Origin: Streptomyces sp. NBC_00190
GTDB lineage: Bacteria > Actinomycetota > Actinomycetes > Streptomycetales > Streptomycetaceae
NCBI RefSeq assembly: GCF_036203305.1
Contig: NZ_CP108131.1
Span: 4,774,001 to 4,838,000, forward strand
Direction of reading: 5' to 3'
DNA: 64,000 nt
The translations under genes and the position numbers were made by a program. The notes beneath the pieces were generated by a model. That model had not been told where the DNA came from. It did not search any database and saw only the letters and a list, made by a program, of their open reading frames with translations. How positions within the stretch are numbered: position 1 is the first letter of the stretch; each line of letters begins with the position of its first letter. Shown piece by piece: positions 44,272 to 53,195 of the stretch.

Positions 44272-44301
44272 ACCGCGCCCGCGCGTGTGACCATCGGTGA
44301 C

Positions 44302-45597
44302 ATGCCCGTAGCTGCCGCCCCCCGCCCCCCGCTCGTGTCCGACATAGAGGACGTCCCGCAGCGCAAGCTCTACCGCAGCGCCGACGGACGGATGCTCGGC
44401 GGTGTCGCGCGCGGTCTCGCCGGGCACCTCGGGCTGCAGGTGATCTGGGTCCGGCTGGCCTTCCTGGGCCTGTTCATGTGGGGGGACGGCCTCGGCGTGC
44501 TGCTGTACGCCGCCTTCTGGGTGTTCGTACCGCTGGGCGTCGGCGGCCGCGCCGGGCACCGCTCCTACTTCGAGACCCTGCCCGACGGCACCCGCCGCCT
44601 GCGCAAACCCGACCGGGGGCAGATCACCGCGCTGATCGCCCTGTGCATCGGCGCGGGCATCTTCATCTCCAAGGTCCAGCTCGGCGGCGCCTCCGGCCGG
44701 TACGTGTGGCCGACGCTGCTGGTCGGGGCCGGGGTGGTGCTCGTATGGCGACAGGCGGACAATTCCCGCCGCGCCCACTGGAACGAGTCCGCCGCGCGGA
44801 ACGGGCGCCTGCTCCCCGTCGCCCGGGCGCTCGCGGGCGTCGTCCTGGTCGGCGTGGGCCTCACCGTCTTCATCGTCGTACGCGGCTCCGCGGCGCAGCT
44901 CGGCAACGTCCTCACCGCCACCCTCGCCGTGCTCGTCGGCGTCGCCCTGCTCGCCGGACCCTGGCTGATCCGGATGACCCAGGACCTCTCCGAGGAGCGA
45001 CTGATGCGCATCCGCGCCCAGGAGCGCGCCGAGGTCGCCGCCCACGTGCACGACTCCGTCCTGCACACCCTCACCCTGATCCAGCGCAACGCCGAGGACG
45101 TCGGAGAGGTACGCCGGCTCGCGCGGGCCCAGGAACGGGAGCTGCGGAACTGGCTGTACAAGCCCGAGGGCACCGGCAAGGACGAGGCCGAGGAGGCGGC
45201 CACCCTGGCGGAGGCCGTGAAGAAGACCGCCGCCGAGGTGGAGGACCACCACGGCGTCCCCATCGAGGTCGTGGTCGTCGGCGACTGCCCGCTCGACGAG
45301 CGGCTGGCCGCACAGATCCAGGCCGCGCGCGAGGCAATGGTCAACGCCGCCAAGTACGGTGGCGAGGGCGGGCCCGTGCAGGTGTACGCGGAGGTGGAGG
45401 GGCAGACGGTGTTCGTGTCCGTACGGGACCGGGGACCGGGCTTCGACATGGACGCGGTACCGGACGACCGCATGGGCGTACGAGAATCGATCATCGGCCG
45501 GATGCAGCGCAACGGCGGGACCGCACGGCTGCGGTCCGCGCCCGACGGCGGCACGGAAGTCGAGCTGGAGATGGAGAGGGCGGCGAACGCAGCATGA
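44302..45597 (+). CDS. PspC-domain sensor histidine kinase
   Basis: A 431-residue HisKA_3-type histidine kinase. The PspC domain (KLYRSADGRMLGGVARGLAGHLGLQVIWVRLAF) occupies residues ~22-80; four or five membrane helices follow. The dimerisation box is VAAHVHDSVLHTLTLI with the phospho-acceptor His near residue 250. The ATPase part shows AREAMVNAAKYG (N box) and VRDRGPGFDM (G1). I start at ATG 44302; GTG 44287 would add five residues. Its stop overlaps the regulator start (ATGA), so they are translated together. Confidence 0.92.
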   Translation: MPVAAAPRPPLVSDIEDVPQRKLYRSADGRMLGGVARGLAGHLGLQVIWVRLAFLGLFMWGDGLGVLLYAAFWVFVPLGVGGRAGHRSYFETLPDGTRRLRKPDRGQITALIALCIGAGIFISKVQLGGASGRYVWPTLLVGAGVVLVWRQADNSRRAHWNESAARNGRLLPVARALAGVVLVGVGLTVFIVVRGSAAQLGNVLTATLAVLVGVALLAGPWLIRMTQDLSEERLMRIRAQERAEVAAHVHDSVLHTLTLIQRNAEDVGEVRRLARAQERELRNWLYKPEGTGKDEAEEAATLAEAVKKTAAEVEDHHGVPIEVVVVGDCPLDERLAAQIQAAREAMVNAAKYGGEGGPVQVYAEVEGQTVFVSVRDRGPGFDMDAVPDDRMGVRESIIGRMQRNGGTARLRSAPDGGTEVELEMERAANAA

Positions 45598-46295
45598 CCG
45601 AGGCAGCTGGGACGACCGAGAACGGGACCGAGGCCCGGCGCGTCCGGGTGGTGCTCGTCGACGACCACCGGATGTTCCGCACCGGCGTACAGGCCGAGAT
45701 CGGCGAGACCGCACGGACGGGGGTCGAGGTCGTCGGCGAGGCCGCCGACGTCGACCAGGCCATCACCGTCATCACGGCCACCCGGCCCGAGGTCGTCCTG
45801 CTGGACGTGCACCTGCCCGGGGGCGGCGGGGTCGAGGTGCTGCGGCGCTGCGCCCCGCTGATGTCGGCGGCCGAGAACCCCGTACGGTTCCTGGCCCTGT
45901 CCGTGTCGGATGCGGCGGAGGACGTCATCGGGGTCATCCGGGGCGGCGCGCGCGGCTACGTCACCAAGACCATCACCGGCACCGACCTGGTGGACTCGGT
46001 GTTCCGGGTGCAGGACGGGGACGCGGTGTTCTCGCCGCGGCTGGCGGGCTTCGTGCTCGACGCCTTCGCCTCGTCGGACGCGCCGCCCGTGGACGAGGAC
46101 CTGGACCGCCTCACCCAGCGCGAGCGCGAGGTGCTGCGGCTGATCGCGCGCGGGTACGCGTACAAGGAGATCGCCAAGCAGCTCTTCATCTCGGTGAAGA
46201 CGGTGGAGTCGCACGTCTCGGCGGTGCTGCGCAAGCTCCAGCTCTCCAACCGGCACGAGCTGACCCGCTGGGCGACGGCGCGCCGCCTGGTGTGA
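45594..46295 (+). CDS. LuxR/NarL-family response regulator
   Basis: A 233-residue regulator paired with the PspC kinase. The receiver carries VVLVDDHRMFRTGV, VVLLDVHLPGGGGVEVL (phospho-acceptor Asp) and GYVTKT (Lys). The DNA-binding domain is LTQREREVLRLIARGYAYKEIAKQLFISVKTVESHVSAVLRKLQLSNRHEL. Unlike BldM it has a normal kinase partner encoded directly upstream. Likely targets are its own operon and the divergent PspC gene, via the direct repeats at 44226 and 44259. Confidence 0.94.
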   Translation: MTEAAGTTENGTEARRVRVVLVDDHRMFRTGVQAEIGETARTGVEVVGEAADVDQAITVITATRPEVVLLDVHLPGGGGVEVLRRCAPLMSAAENPVRFLALSVSDAAEDVIGVIRGGARGYVTKTITGTDLVDSVFRVQDGDAVFSPRLAGFVLDAFASSDAPPVDEDLDRLTQREREVLRLIARGYAYKEIAKQLFISVKTVESHVSAVLRKLQLSNRHELTRWATARRLV

Positions 46296-46378
46296 CCGGC
46301 CGGTAGGGAACGGTGTGACCCATGCCGCAGGCCCCCCGGGCAACCGGGGCGGGCCGCGGCGCCCTCTACGTTGCCGTG

Positions 46379-47491
46379 ATGAGCTTGACGGGGACTCCCC
46401 TGTTCGTGACGGTGATCGTACTGACCGTGATCGCCGTCCTCCTTCCGCTGGCCGTGTGGAGCAAGGTGCGCGGGCCTGCCGCCGTGCGCGTGGCCACCCG
46501 TGCCCTGATGGTGGTGTTCGCCCAGGTCACCGCCGTCGCGGTGGTGTTCATCGCGCTCAACCGGGACATGAACTTCTACGCCTCCTGGGGCGATCTGTTC
46601 GGCACTGGCAAGTACGTCACCGCCGCCCCCGACCTCGGGCCGGACGGGCTCGGCGGGAAGAAGGTCGCGGAGGTCAAGGCCGAGCCGAAGGTGAAGCAGA
46701 ACTTCGAGCCGGTCGAGGGCCTCGGCGGCCGGGTCCGCAAGACGGAGCTCGACGGCAAGATCTCCGGGGTCAAGGGCGACGTCATGGTGTGGCTGCCGCC
46801 CCAGTACGACGACCCGGCTTTCAAGGACAAGAAGTTCCCCGTGGTCGAGCTGATCCCGGGCATACCGGGGACGGGCAAGTCCTGGTTCCAGGGGCTCAAG
46901 GCGCACGAGGTACTGGAGCCGCTGATGAAGAGCGGCAAGGTGCAGCCGTTCATCCTGGTCTCACCGCGCGCCATGCTGGTCGGCAACGCCGACACCGGCT
47001 GCGCCAACATCCCCGGCAAGGTCAACGCCGACAGCTGGTTCAGCGTCGACGTCCGCAAGATGGTCACCGACAACTTCCGGGTCTCGGACGAGGCCCGCAC
47101 CTGGGGTGTGGCCGGGTACTCGGCCGGTGCGTACTGCGCGGCCAAGCTGGCGATCGCCCACCCCGACCGCTACAGCGCGGCCGTCTCCCTGTCCGGCTAC
47201 AACGACCCCGGCCAGGAGCCCACTTCCCTGGTGGCCCAGGACCCGCAGATGCGCACCACGCACAACCTGAAGAACGTGCTGAAGGCCGCGCCGAAGCCGC
47301 CCGCGGTCTCGCTGTGGATGTCGGGGGCCGAGCAGGACGGCTACCTGTCCGGCACGGACCTCAAGGGGATCGCGCAGAGCCCGACGGTGGTGCACGCGGA
47401 GAAGGTGGTCGGCGGCCACAACCTCGAATCGTGGTCGAAGCAGCTGCCCCAGACCTTCCAGTGGCTCAGCACCGTGGTCAAGACGCCGTAG
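46379..47491 (+). CDS. Putative esterase with N-terminal membrane segments
   Basis: A 370-residue alpha/beta-hydrolase of the esterase-D/antigen-85-like type. Two membrane helices near the N-terminus (FVTVIVLTVIAVLLPLAVW; VVFAQVTAVAVVFIAL) place the ~300-residue catalytic domain outside the membrane. VWLPPQYDDPAF, VVELIPGIPGTGKSW, the nucleophile elbow GYSAGAY and the final VVGGHNLESW support the family. Mycolic-acid transfer is not expected in Streptomyces; the substrate is unknown. The start is uncertain: ATG 46322 is in frame 19 codons upstream. It ends 24 bp from the convergent NlpC gene. Confidence 0.85.
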   Translation: MSLTGTPLFVTVIVLTVIAVLLPLAVWSKVRGPAAVRVATRALMVVFAQVTAVAVVFIALNRDMNFYASWGDLFGTGKYVTAAPDLGPDGLGGKKVAEVKAEPKVKQNFEPVEGLGGRVRKTELDGKISGVKGDVMVWLPPQYDDPAFKDKKFPVVELIPGIPGTGKSWFQGLKAHEVLEPLMKSGKVQPFILVSPRAMLVGNADTGCANIPGKVNADSWFSVDVRKMVTDNFRVSDEARTWGVAGYSAGAYCAAKLAIAHPDRYSAAVSLSGYNDPGQEPTSLVAQDPQMRTTHNLKNVLKAAPKPPAVSLWMSGAEQDGYLSGTDLKGIAQSPTVVHAEKVVGGHNLESWSKQLPQTFQWLSTVVKTP

Positions 47492-47515
47492 CGGCCGTTG
47501 CGGGGGCGGGAGGCG

Positions 47516-48592
47516 CTACGCGGGACGGGAGGCGCCTGCCCACGGCATCGAGTCGATCGGTGCCACCCGGACCGTGGAACCGGGCCGCGGGGCGTGGATC
47601 ATCTGGCCGTTGCCGATGTACATCCCGACGTGTGTGACTCCGGAGTAGAAGAACACCAGGTCGCCGGGGGCCAGCTGGTCGCGGGAGACGCGCTGTCCGG
47701 CATTGATCTGGGTGTAGGTGGTGCGGGGGAGGGAGACCCCGGCCGCGCGCCAGGCCGCCTGGGTCAGGCCCGAGCAGTCGAAGGACCCCGGACCCGTCGC
47801 GCCCCACACGTACGGCTTGCCGATCGCCCCGTGCGCGAAGGCCACGGCGCGGGCCGCGCGCGATTCTCCGCCGACCCGCGCCGGGGCCGATGCCGGGGCG
47901 GACGCCGGGGACTGCGCGGACTGCGGGCCGGAGACGGGGGCGGCCCCGGCCGTACGGGCCTCGTACGCGGCCCGCTGCTCGGCGGTGAGCTTGGCCAGCA
48001 GCTGCTTGGCGGTGGCGAGCTTGCCCTCGATCTCGGCCTTGCGCCGGGCGAGTTCGTCCCGCTGCGCGCGCAGCTCGGCGAGCCGCCCGCCGGCTTGCTC
48101 CCGCAGTGTGGCGACCTCGTCGAGCTTGCGGCGCACGGTGCTGATCCCGGCTGCATTGCGGTCCCCGGCGCGGTTGATGAGGGAGGCCTGGGAGAGGTAC
48201 TCCTGCGGGTCCCTGGCCGTCGCGAGTTTCACCGCGGTGCCCAGGGACCCGCCGCTGCGGTACTGGCCGGCCGCGAGCGAACCGAGCGTGCCGCGGGCGG
48301 CGTTGAGCTGATCGGTCTTGCGGGCGGTCTCGTCGCGCAGTCCCGTCAGCGCCTGCTCGGCCTCGTCGGCCTTCTGCTTCGCCCCGTTGTACCGCTCGGT
48401 CGCCGCCTCCGCCTCCTCGTAGAGCCGGTCCACCTCCGACTCGACCTGCCCGGCGGTGGGCTGCGGGTCGGCCTGGGAGGTGCCTTCGAAGGCGGTGGCG
48501 GTGGCAGCGCCCGCGAGGGCGAGGGTGGTGGCGGCGGTCCGTACGGTGCCGCCGGAAAGCGGGCGCTGCCTGGGCTTTCGATGACTGGCCAC
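47516..48592 (-). CDS. Secreted NlpC/P60 peptidoglycan hydrolase
   Basis: A 358-residue exported cell-wall endopeptidase. The signal region TAATTLALAGAATATAFEG is followed by long coiled-coil segments (AEAATERYNGAKQKADEAEQAL; KLDEVATLREQAGGRLAEL), an Ala/Pro linker, and the NlpC/P60 domain (~240-358) with the catalytic Cys in FDCSGLTQAAW, and His residues in VTHVGMYIG and MIHAPRPGS. It starts at GTG 48592 after GGACGTGAGG. The N-terminal coiled coil could act as an autoinhibitory or FtsEX-type regulated domain, as in RipC-like proteins; this is inferred. No c-di-AMP riboswitch is recognised upstream. Confidence 0.93.
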   Translation of the reverse strand: MASHRKPRQRPLSGGTVRTAATTLALAGAATATAFEGTSQADPQPTAGQVESEVDRLYEEAEAATERYNGAKQKADEAEQALTGLRDETARKTDQLNAARGTLGSLAAGQYRSGGSLGTAVKLATARDPQEYLSQASLINRAGDRNAAGISTVRRKLDEVATLREQAGGRLAELRAQRDELARRKAEIEGKLATAKQLLAKLTAEQRAAYEARTAGAAPVSGPQSAQSPASAPASAPARVGGESRAARAVAFAHGAIGKPYVWGATGPGSFDCSGLTQAAWRAAGVSLPRTTYTQINAGQRVSRDQLAPGDLVFFYSGVTHVGMYIGNGQMIHAPRPGSTVRVAPIDSMPWAGASRPA

Positions 48593-48720
48593 GAGGGCCT
48601 CACGTCCTTCCTCCGTCGGTGCTTGGAGGAGGACGCTAGACCCGGAGGTAACGGCCGGATGACGGGTGACCGCAAGTGGCCTGATGCGACCGGGGATGGC
48701 CGCGCGGGACCGAAGCGGGA

Positions 48721-49074
48721 TCAGTGCCAGAGGGTGGCGATGAAGATATTGACCACGGTCAGTCCGCCGACCGCGCCGAACAGCGCCTTCTCCACCCGCT
48801 CCTCGTCGCGCTTGACGTAGACGAGGGAGAGGATCACGAAGAGGATCGCGAGCTTCGCGCCGATCTTGATGTTGTTGACGGCGGAGCCGTCCATCTCGTT
48901 GAAGCCGACCAGGAGCACGCCGGTCACCAGCATGGTCAGCGCGCCGTGCAGCATGGCGGGCACGAAGCGGGCGGTGCCCGCGCCCATCGCCTTCATCTGG
49001 GTCAGGAAGCCGCCGAGGAGCGAGGCTATCCCGATGATGTGCAGGCCGACGAAGACATTGATCAGGACGGTCAT
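48721..49074 (-). CDS. Small four-helix membrane protein
   Basis: A 117-residue protein with four hydrophobic segments (VLINVFVGLHIIGIASLLGGFL, AMLHGALTMLVTGVLLVGF, KLAILFVILSLVYV, ALFGAVGGLTVVNIFIATLW) and a conserved-looking NEMDGSAVNNIKIGAK loop. Such integral membrane proteins occur widely in actinobacteria with no assigned function. It lies upstream of the NlpC gene on the same strand with a 128-bp gap. Confidence 0.85.
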   Translation of the reverse strand: MTVLINVFVGLHIIGIASLLGGFLTQMKAMGAGTARFVPAMLHGALTMLVTGVLLVGFNEMDGSAVNNIKIGAKLAILFVILSLVYVKRDEERVEKALFGAVGGLTVVNIFIATLWH

Positions 49075-49182
49075 GCGTCGAGCGTACGGGGCGGTCGTCC
49101 GCGGTCTTCGAGCGGGCCGGGAGGTGGGCCGGGAGGTGGTCTGGGACGTGGGCCGCGGGCCCGGCCGGAGGGTGGCGGGCCG

Positions 49183-50091
49183 TCACCCGAAGAACGTCGT
49201 CAACTCGTCGACGACGGCCTGCGGCTGTTCCTCCGGGAGGTAGTGCCCGCTGCCGTCGACGCGGACGACCCGGGTGTCGGTGCCCAGCGCGGGGACCGCC
49301 GCCACCAGGCGTCCGTAGTTGCTGTGCTCCCCGCCGAGGGCGAGCAGCGGGGCGGTCACGGGGGCGTAGGCCGCGAGGTCGGCGATGTCCTGGCCGAAGG
49401 CGCGGTACCAGCCGTTGCCGGCCCGGATCGCGTCCGGGGAGTCGTAGGCCCGCGCGTACACCGCGCGGGAGTGGGCGTCGATGGAGGCGGGGTCGGCCGT
49501 CATGGCGGCGAACAGCCAGTCCAGCAGGAGGTGGTAGCGGCCGGCGAGGAGCTGCTCGGGCAGCCCGTGCACCTGGTTGAAGGCGAACCACCACAGGTGG
49601 CGGACGGGGCCGGGCTGGGGGAGCAGCGGCATCCGGGTCCAGGACTCCTCGGGGTGCGAGACGTCGAGGAGGGCGACCCGGTCCGTGGCCTCGGGGTGGT
49701 TGGCGGCGTACGCGTAGGCGACCATCGCGCCGATGTCGTGCCCCGCGACGTGGGCCCGGCCGATGTCCAGGTGCTTCAGGAGGGCGTGGACATCGGCGGC
49801 CATCGTCTTCTTGTCGTACCCCTCATCCGGCCCCTCTTCCGGCTTGGCGGAGCCGCCCATGCCGCGCAGGTCCACGGCGATCACCCGGTACCGGCGCGCC
49901 AGGGCCGGCATCACTTTGTGCCACTGCCACCAGGTCTGCGGCCAGCCGCCGAGGAGGACGAGGGGTTCGCCGCCGCCGCCCTCCACGTAGTGCAGGCGGG
50001 TGCCGTTGACCTCGGCGTGGTGGCTGGTGAAGCCGCCGTCGAGGGAGGCGGCGAGGGAGGCGTCGTCGAGCGGGGCGGTGGTGGCGGGCAT
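49183..50091 (-). CDS. Epoxide-hydrolase-like alpha/beta-hydrolase
   Basis: A 302-residue hydrolase. It shows LLGGWPQTWWQWHKVMPALA (HGxP-like oxyanion loop, with His replaced by Gly), VIAVDLRGMGGSAKP, and the nucleophile elbow GHDIGAMVAY with Asp as in epoxide hydrolases and dehalogenases. The catalytic His is in GSGHYLPEEQP. Long cap-domain helices lie between. It is transcribed divergently from an ArsR-family gene with a large palindrome between them, so the ArsR protein probably controls it. The natural substrate is unknown; an epoxide or ester is plausible. Confidence 0.9.
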   Translation of the reverse strand: MPATTAPLDDASLAASLDGGFTSHHAEVNGTRLHYVEGGGGEPLVLLGGWPQTWWQWHKVMPALARRYRVIAVDLRGMGGSAKPEEGPDEGYDKKTMAADVHALLKHLDIGRAHVAGHDIGAMVAYAYAANHPEATDRVALLDVSHPEESWTRMPLLPQPGPVRHLWWFAFNQVHGLPEQLLAGRYHLLLDWLFAAMTADPASIDAHSRAVYARAYDSPDAIRAGNGWYRAFGQDIADLAAYAPVTAPLLALGGEHSNYGRLVAAVPALGTDTRVVRVDGSGHYLPEEQPQAVVDELTTFFG

Positions 50092-50145
50092 GGGAGTCCT
50101 CACGTCGGAACGTCGGAGTGTCGGAGCGCCGGAACGTCCGAATGG

Positions 50146-50193
50146 CCGTACGAAGATCTCGTACAGTCGAGACCGTACGAGATCTTCGTACGG
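50146..50193. promoter_or_regulatory. Large palindromic operator, ArsR/epoxide-hydrolase intergenic region
   Basis: Two 19-bp arms (CCGTACGAAGATCTCGTAC and its exact complement) surround 10 bp. Each arm is itself nearly palindromic (GTACGA...TCGTAC), giving two dimer sites. It lies between the start codons of the divergent genes (50091 and 50233), ideal for an ArsR-type repressor. Confidence 0.75.
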
Positions 50194-50232
50194 TTGGTCA
50201 ATGTCCGTTCGGGTTTTGCGTACAGTTGCTGC

Positions 50233-50574
50233 ATGGCCGCCGAAGCGCTCCACCACCCCGACGCCGCCCGGATCGCACTGGTCGAGGTCCTGGCGGCCCT
50301 CGGTCATCCGGTGCGGCTGGAGATCGTCCGGACCCTCGCCGGCTCGGAGTCGGAGGTCTACTGCGGTGCGGTGGCCGAAGGCCTGCCCCGTTCCACCGTC
50401 ACCCACCACCTGCGCACACTGCGCGAGGCCGGCGTGATCTGTCAGCGCCCCGAGGGCCGCAAGCTCTTCCTGACCCTGCGCCGAGCGGACCTGGAGCAGC
50501 GCTTCCCGGGTCTGCTGGCGCTCGCCGTAGGCGATTTTCCGGGCCCGGAACCGGCTGTCGGTCCCGCCCCCTAG
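50233..50574 (+). CDS. ArsR-family transcriptional regulator
   Basis: A 113-residue winged-helix protein, LVEVLAALGHPVRLEIVRTLAGSESEVYCGAVAEGLPRSTVTHHLRTLREAGVICQRPEGRKLFLTLRRADLEQRFPGLL. The HTH and beta-wing are clear. There is one Cys in EVYCGAV but no multi-Cys metal site, so the effector may be an organic molecule. It starts at ATG 50233 and is divergent from the epoxide-hydrolase-like gene. The end is only 12 bp before pcrA. Confidence 0.9.
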   Translation: MAAEALHHPDAARIALVEVLAALGHPVRLEIVRTLAGSESEVYCGAVAEGLPRSTVTHHLRTLREAGVICQRPEGRKLFLTLRRADLEQRFPGLLALAVGDFPGPEPAVGPAP

Positions 50575-50586
50575 ACTCGGAATGCG

Positions 50587-53121
50587 ATGAGCAGCCTCTT
50601 TGACGACAGTTTCCTGGCGGACCTCACCCCCTCCGACGAGGTCCCGCCGCCGCCCGAGGACCACGCCGCCCCGGAAGCGGGCGCGGACGACCTCTTCGGG
50701 GGCCGGTTCGACGTGCCCATGACCGGGGACGCGTACTACCGGGACGGCGCCCCCAGGCCCGTCATCGACCCGGCGGCGCTCCTGGACGGGCTGAATGAGC
50801 AGCAGGCCGCGGCCGTGGTGCACGCGGGCTCCCCGCTGCTCATCGTGGCCGGCGCCGGCTCCGGCAAGACCCGGGTGCTGACCCACCGCATCGGCCACCT
50901 GCTGGCCGCGCGGAACGTCCACCCCGGCCAGATCCTGGCGATCACCTTCACCAACAAGGCCGCCGGTGAGATGAAGGAGCGCGTGGAGGGCCTGGTCGGC
51001 CCGCGGGCGAACGCCATGTGGGTCTCCACCTTCCACAGCGCGTGCGTGCGCATCCTGCGCCGCGAGTCCAAGCGGCTCGGCTTCACGTCCTCGTTCTCGA
51101 TCTACGACGCCGCCGACTCGAAGCGCCTGATGGCGCTCGTCTGCCGCGACCTGGACCTGGACCCGAAGAAGTTCCCGCCCAAGGCCTTCAACGCCAAGAT
51201 CTCCAACCTGAAGAACGAGCTGATCGACGAGGAAGCCTTCGCCGACCAGGCCGTGGACGGCTTCGAGAAGACCCTCGCCCAGGCGTACGCGATGTACCAG
51301 GGGCGGCTGCGCGAGGCCAACGCGCTCGACTTCGACGACATCATCATGACCACCGTCCACCTGCTCCAGGCCTTCCCGGACGTCGCCGAGCACTACCGGC
51401 GCCGCTTCCGGCACGTCCTGGTGGACGAGTACCAGGACACCAACCACGCCCAGTACACGCTCGTGCGCGAGCTGGTCGGCACCGGCTACCCGGACCTGCC
51501 GCCCGCCGAGGTGTGCGTGGTGGGTGACGCCGACCAGTCGATCTACGCCTTCCGCGGCGCGACCATCCGCAACATCCTCCAGTTCGAGGAGGACTACAAG
51601 GACGCGACGACGATCCTGCTGGAGCAGAACTACCGCTCCACGCAGACGATCCTCTCCGCGGCCAACGCGGTCATCGAGCGCAACGAGAACCGCCGCGCCA
51701 AGAACCTGTGGACCGAGGCCGGCAGCGGCGCCGTGATCACCGGCTACGTCGCGGACACCGAGCACGACGAGGCGCAGTTCATCGCCGACGAGATCGACCG
51801 GCTGACGGACGCCGGGGAGACCAAGGCCGGGGACGTCGCGATCTTCTACCGGACCAACGCGCAGTCGCGCGTGTTCGAGGAGATCTTCATCCGGGTCGGG
51901 CTGCCCTACAAGGTCGTCGGCGGCGTCCGCTTCTACGAGCGCAAGGAGGTCCGCGACGTCCTCGCGTACCTGCGCGTCCTCGCGAACCCGGAGGACAACG
52001 TCCCGCTCCGCCGCATCCTGAACGTGCCCAAGCGCGGCATCGGCGAGCGCGCCGAGGCGATGATCGACGCCCTCGCGATGCGCGAGAAGATCACCTTCCC
52101 GCAGGCGCTGCGGCGCGTGGACGAGGCCTTCGGCATGGCCGCGCGCTCGACCAACGCGGTGAAGCGGTTCAACGTGCTGATGGAGGAGCTCCGTACGATC
52201 GTCGACTCCGGCGCGGGCCCCGCGGTGGTGCTGGAGGCGGTGCTGGAGCGCACGGGCTACCTCACCGAGCTCCAGGCGTCGACCGACCCGCAGGACGAGA
52301 CGCGGATCGAGAACCTCCAGGAACTGGCGGCGGTGGCACTGGAGTTCGAGCAGGGGCGCGAGGCGGCGGCCACCGAGGCGGCCGAGGCCGGCGCCCCGGC
52401 TCCTGGCCCCGGCACGCTCGCCGAGTTCCTGGAACAGGTCGCGCTCGTCGCCGACTCCGACCAGATCCCGGACGAGGACACCGACGGCAGCGGCGTCATC
52501 ACGCTCATGACCCTGCACACCGCCAAGGGCCTGGAGTTCCCCGTGGTCTTCCTGACCGGCATGGAGGACGGGGTCTTCCCGCACATGCGGTCGCTGGGCC
52601 AGACCAAGGAGCTGGAGGAGGAGCGCCGCCTCGCGTACGTCGGCATCACGCGTGCCCGCGAGCGGCTGTATCTGACCCGGTCCTCGATGCGCAGTGCGTG
52701 GGGGACCCCCTCGTACAACCCGCCGTCGCGGTTCCTGGAGGAGATCCCGGCCGAGTACCTGCAGTGGAAGCGCACGGGCGCCTCTCAGAAGCCGGCCGGG
52801 CCGATGCGGAGTTCGGGCTACGGGTCTTCGGGCTCGGGTTCGGGCTTCGGCGGCGGCAAGGCCTCGTTCGGCACCTCGCCGGAGGCGTTCCTGTCCTCGT
52901 CGCGTACGAAGTCGGGCCCGTCCGGGTTCGCGACGCGCCGGGCCGCCGACAAGCCGGTCATCACCCTCGTGGTCGGGGACCGGGTCACGCACGACCAGTT
53001 CGGGCTCGGGACCGTCATGGAGGTCAAGGGAGCGGGCGCGGACGCGCAGGCCACCATCGATTTCGGGGACGACAAGCCGAAGCGGCTGCTGCTGCGCTAC
53101 GCGCCGGTGCAGAAGCTCTGA
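50587..53121 (+). CDS. pcrA: ATP-dependent DNA helicase PcrA/UvrD family
   Basis: A superfamily 1A 3'-5' helicase, 844 residues, acting in repair and replication. All motifs are present: GAGSGKTRVLTHR (Walker A), TFHSACVRILR, VDEYQDTNHAQY (Walker B/II), DADQSIYAFRGA (III), QNYRSTQTIL (IV), LMTLHTAKGLEFPVVFLTG (V) and LAYVGITRARERL (VI). The ~75-residue N-terminal extension before LLDGLNEQQ is acidic, and the C-terminal ~90 residues contain a Gly/Ser stretch and a VGDRVTHDQFGLGTV Tudor-like segment that binds RNA polymerase in PcrA. ATG 50587. Confidence 0.95.
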   Translation: MSSLFDDSFLADLTPSDEVPPPPEDHAAPEAGADDLFGGRFDVPMTGDAYYRDGAPRPVIDPAALLDGLNEQQAAAVVHAGSPLLIVAGAGSGKTRVLTHRIGHLLAARNVHPGQILAITFTNKAAGEMKERVEGLVGPRANAMWVSTFHSACVRILRRESKRLGFTSSFSIYDAADSKRLMALVCRDLDLDPKKFPPKAFNAKISNLKNELIDEEAFADQAVDGFEKTLAQAYAMYQGRLREANALDFDDIIMTTVHLLQAFPDVAEHYRRRFRHVLVDEYQDTNHAQYTLVRELVGTGYPDLPPAEVCVVGDADQSIYAFRGATIRNILQFEEDYKDATTILLEQNYRSTQTILSAANAVIERNENRRAKNLWTEAGSGAVITGYVADTEHDEAQFIADEIDRLTDAGETKAGDVAIFYRTNAQSRVFEEIFIRVGLPYKVVGGVRFYERKEVRDVLAYLRVLANPEDNVPLRRILNVPKRGIGERAEAMIDALAMREKITFPQALRRVDEAFGMAARSTNAVKRFNVLMEELRTIVDSGAGPAVVLEAVLERTGYLTELQASTDPQDETRIENLQELAAVALEFEQGREAAATEAAEAGAPAPGPGTLAEFLEQVALVADSDQIPDEDTDGSGVITLMTLHTAKGLEFPVVFLTGMEDGVFPHMRSLGQTKELEEERRLAYVGITRARERLYLTRSSMRSAWGTPSYNPPSRFLEEIPAEYLQWKRTGASQKPAGPMRSSGYGSSGSGSGFGGGKASFGTSPEAFLSSSRTKSGPSGFATRRAADKPVITLVVGDRVTHDQFGLGTVMEVKGAGADAQATIDFGDDKPKRLLLRYAPVQKL

Positions 53122-53195
53122 CCCCCTTCGGGGGGCCGGGGGCTCAGGGGTCCAGGGGGCCCGGAGGGCCCAGGGGTTCGCCGGGATACGTCGGG

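Noticed and set aside
48593..48720. Possible c-di-AMP (ydaO-type) riboswitch before the NlpC/P60 gene
   Set aside because: Such riboswitches precede many Streptomyces wall hydrolases, but I could not recognise the conserved core in this 128-bp leader.
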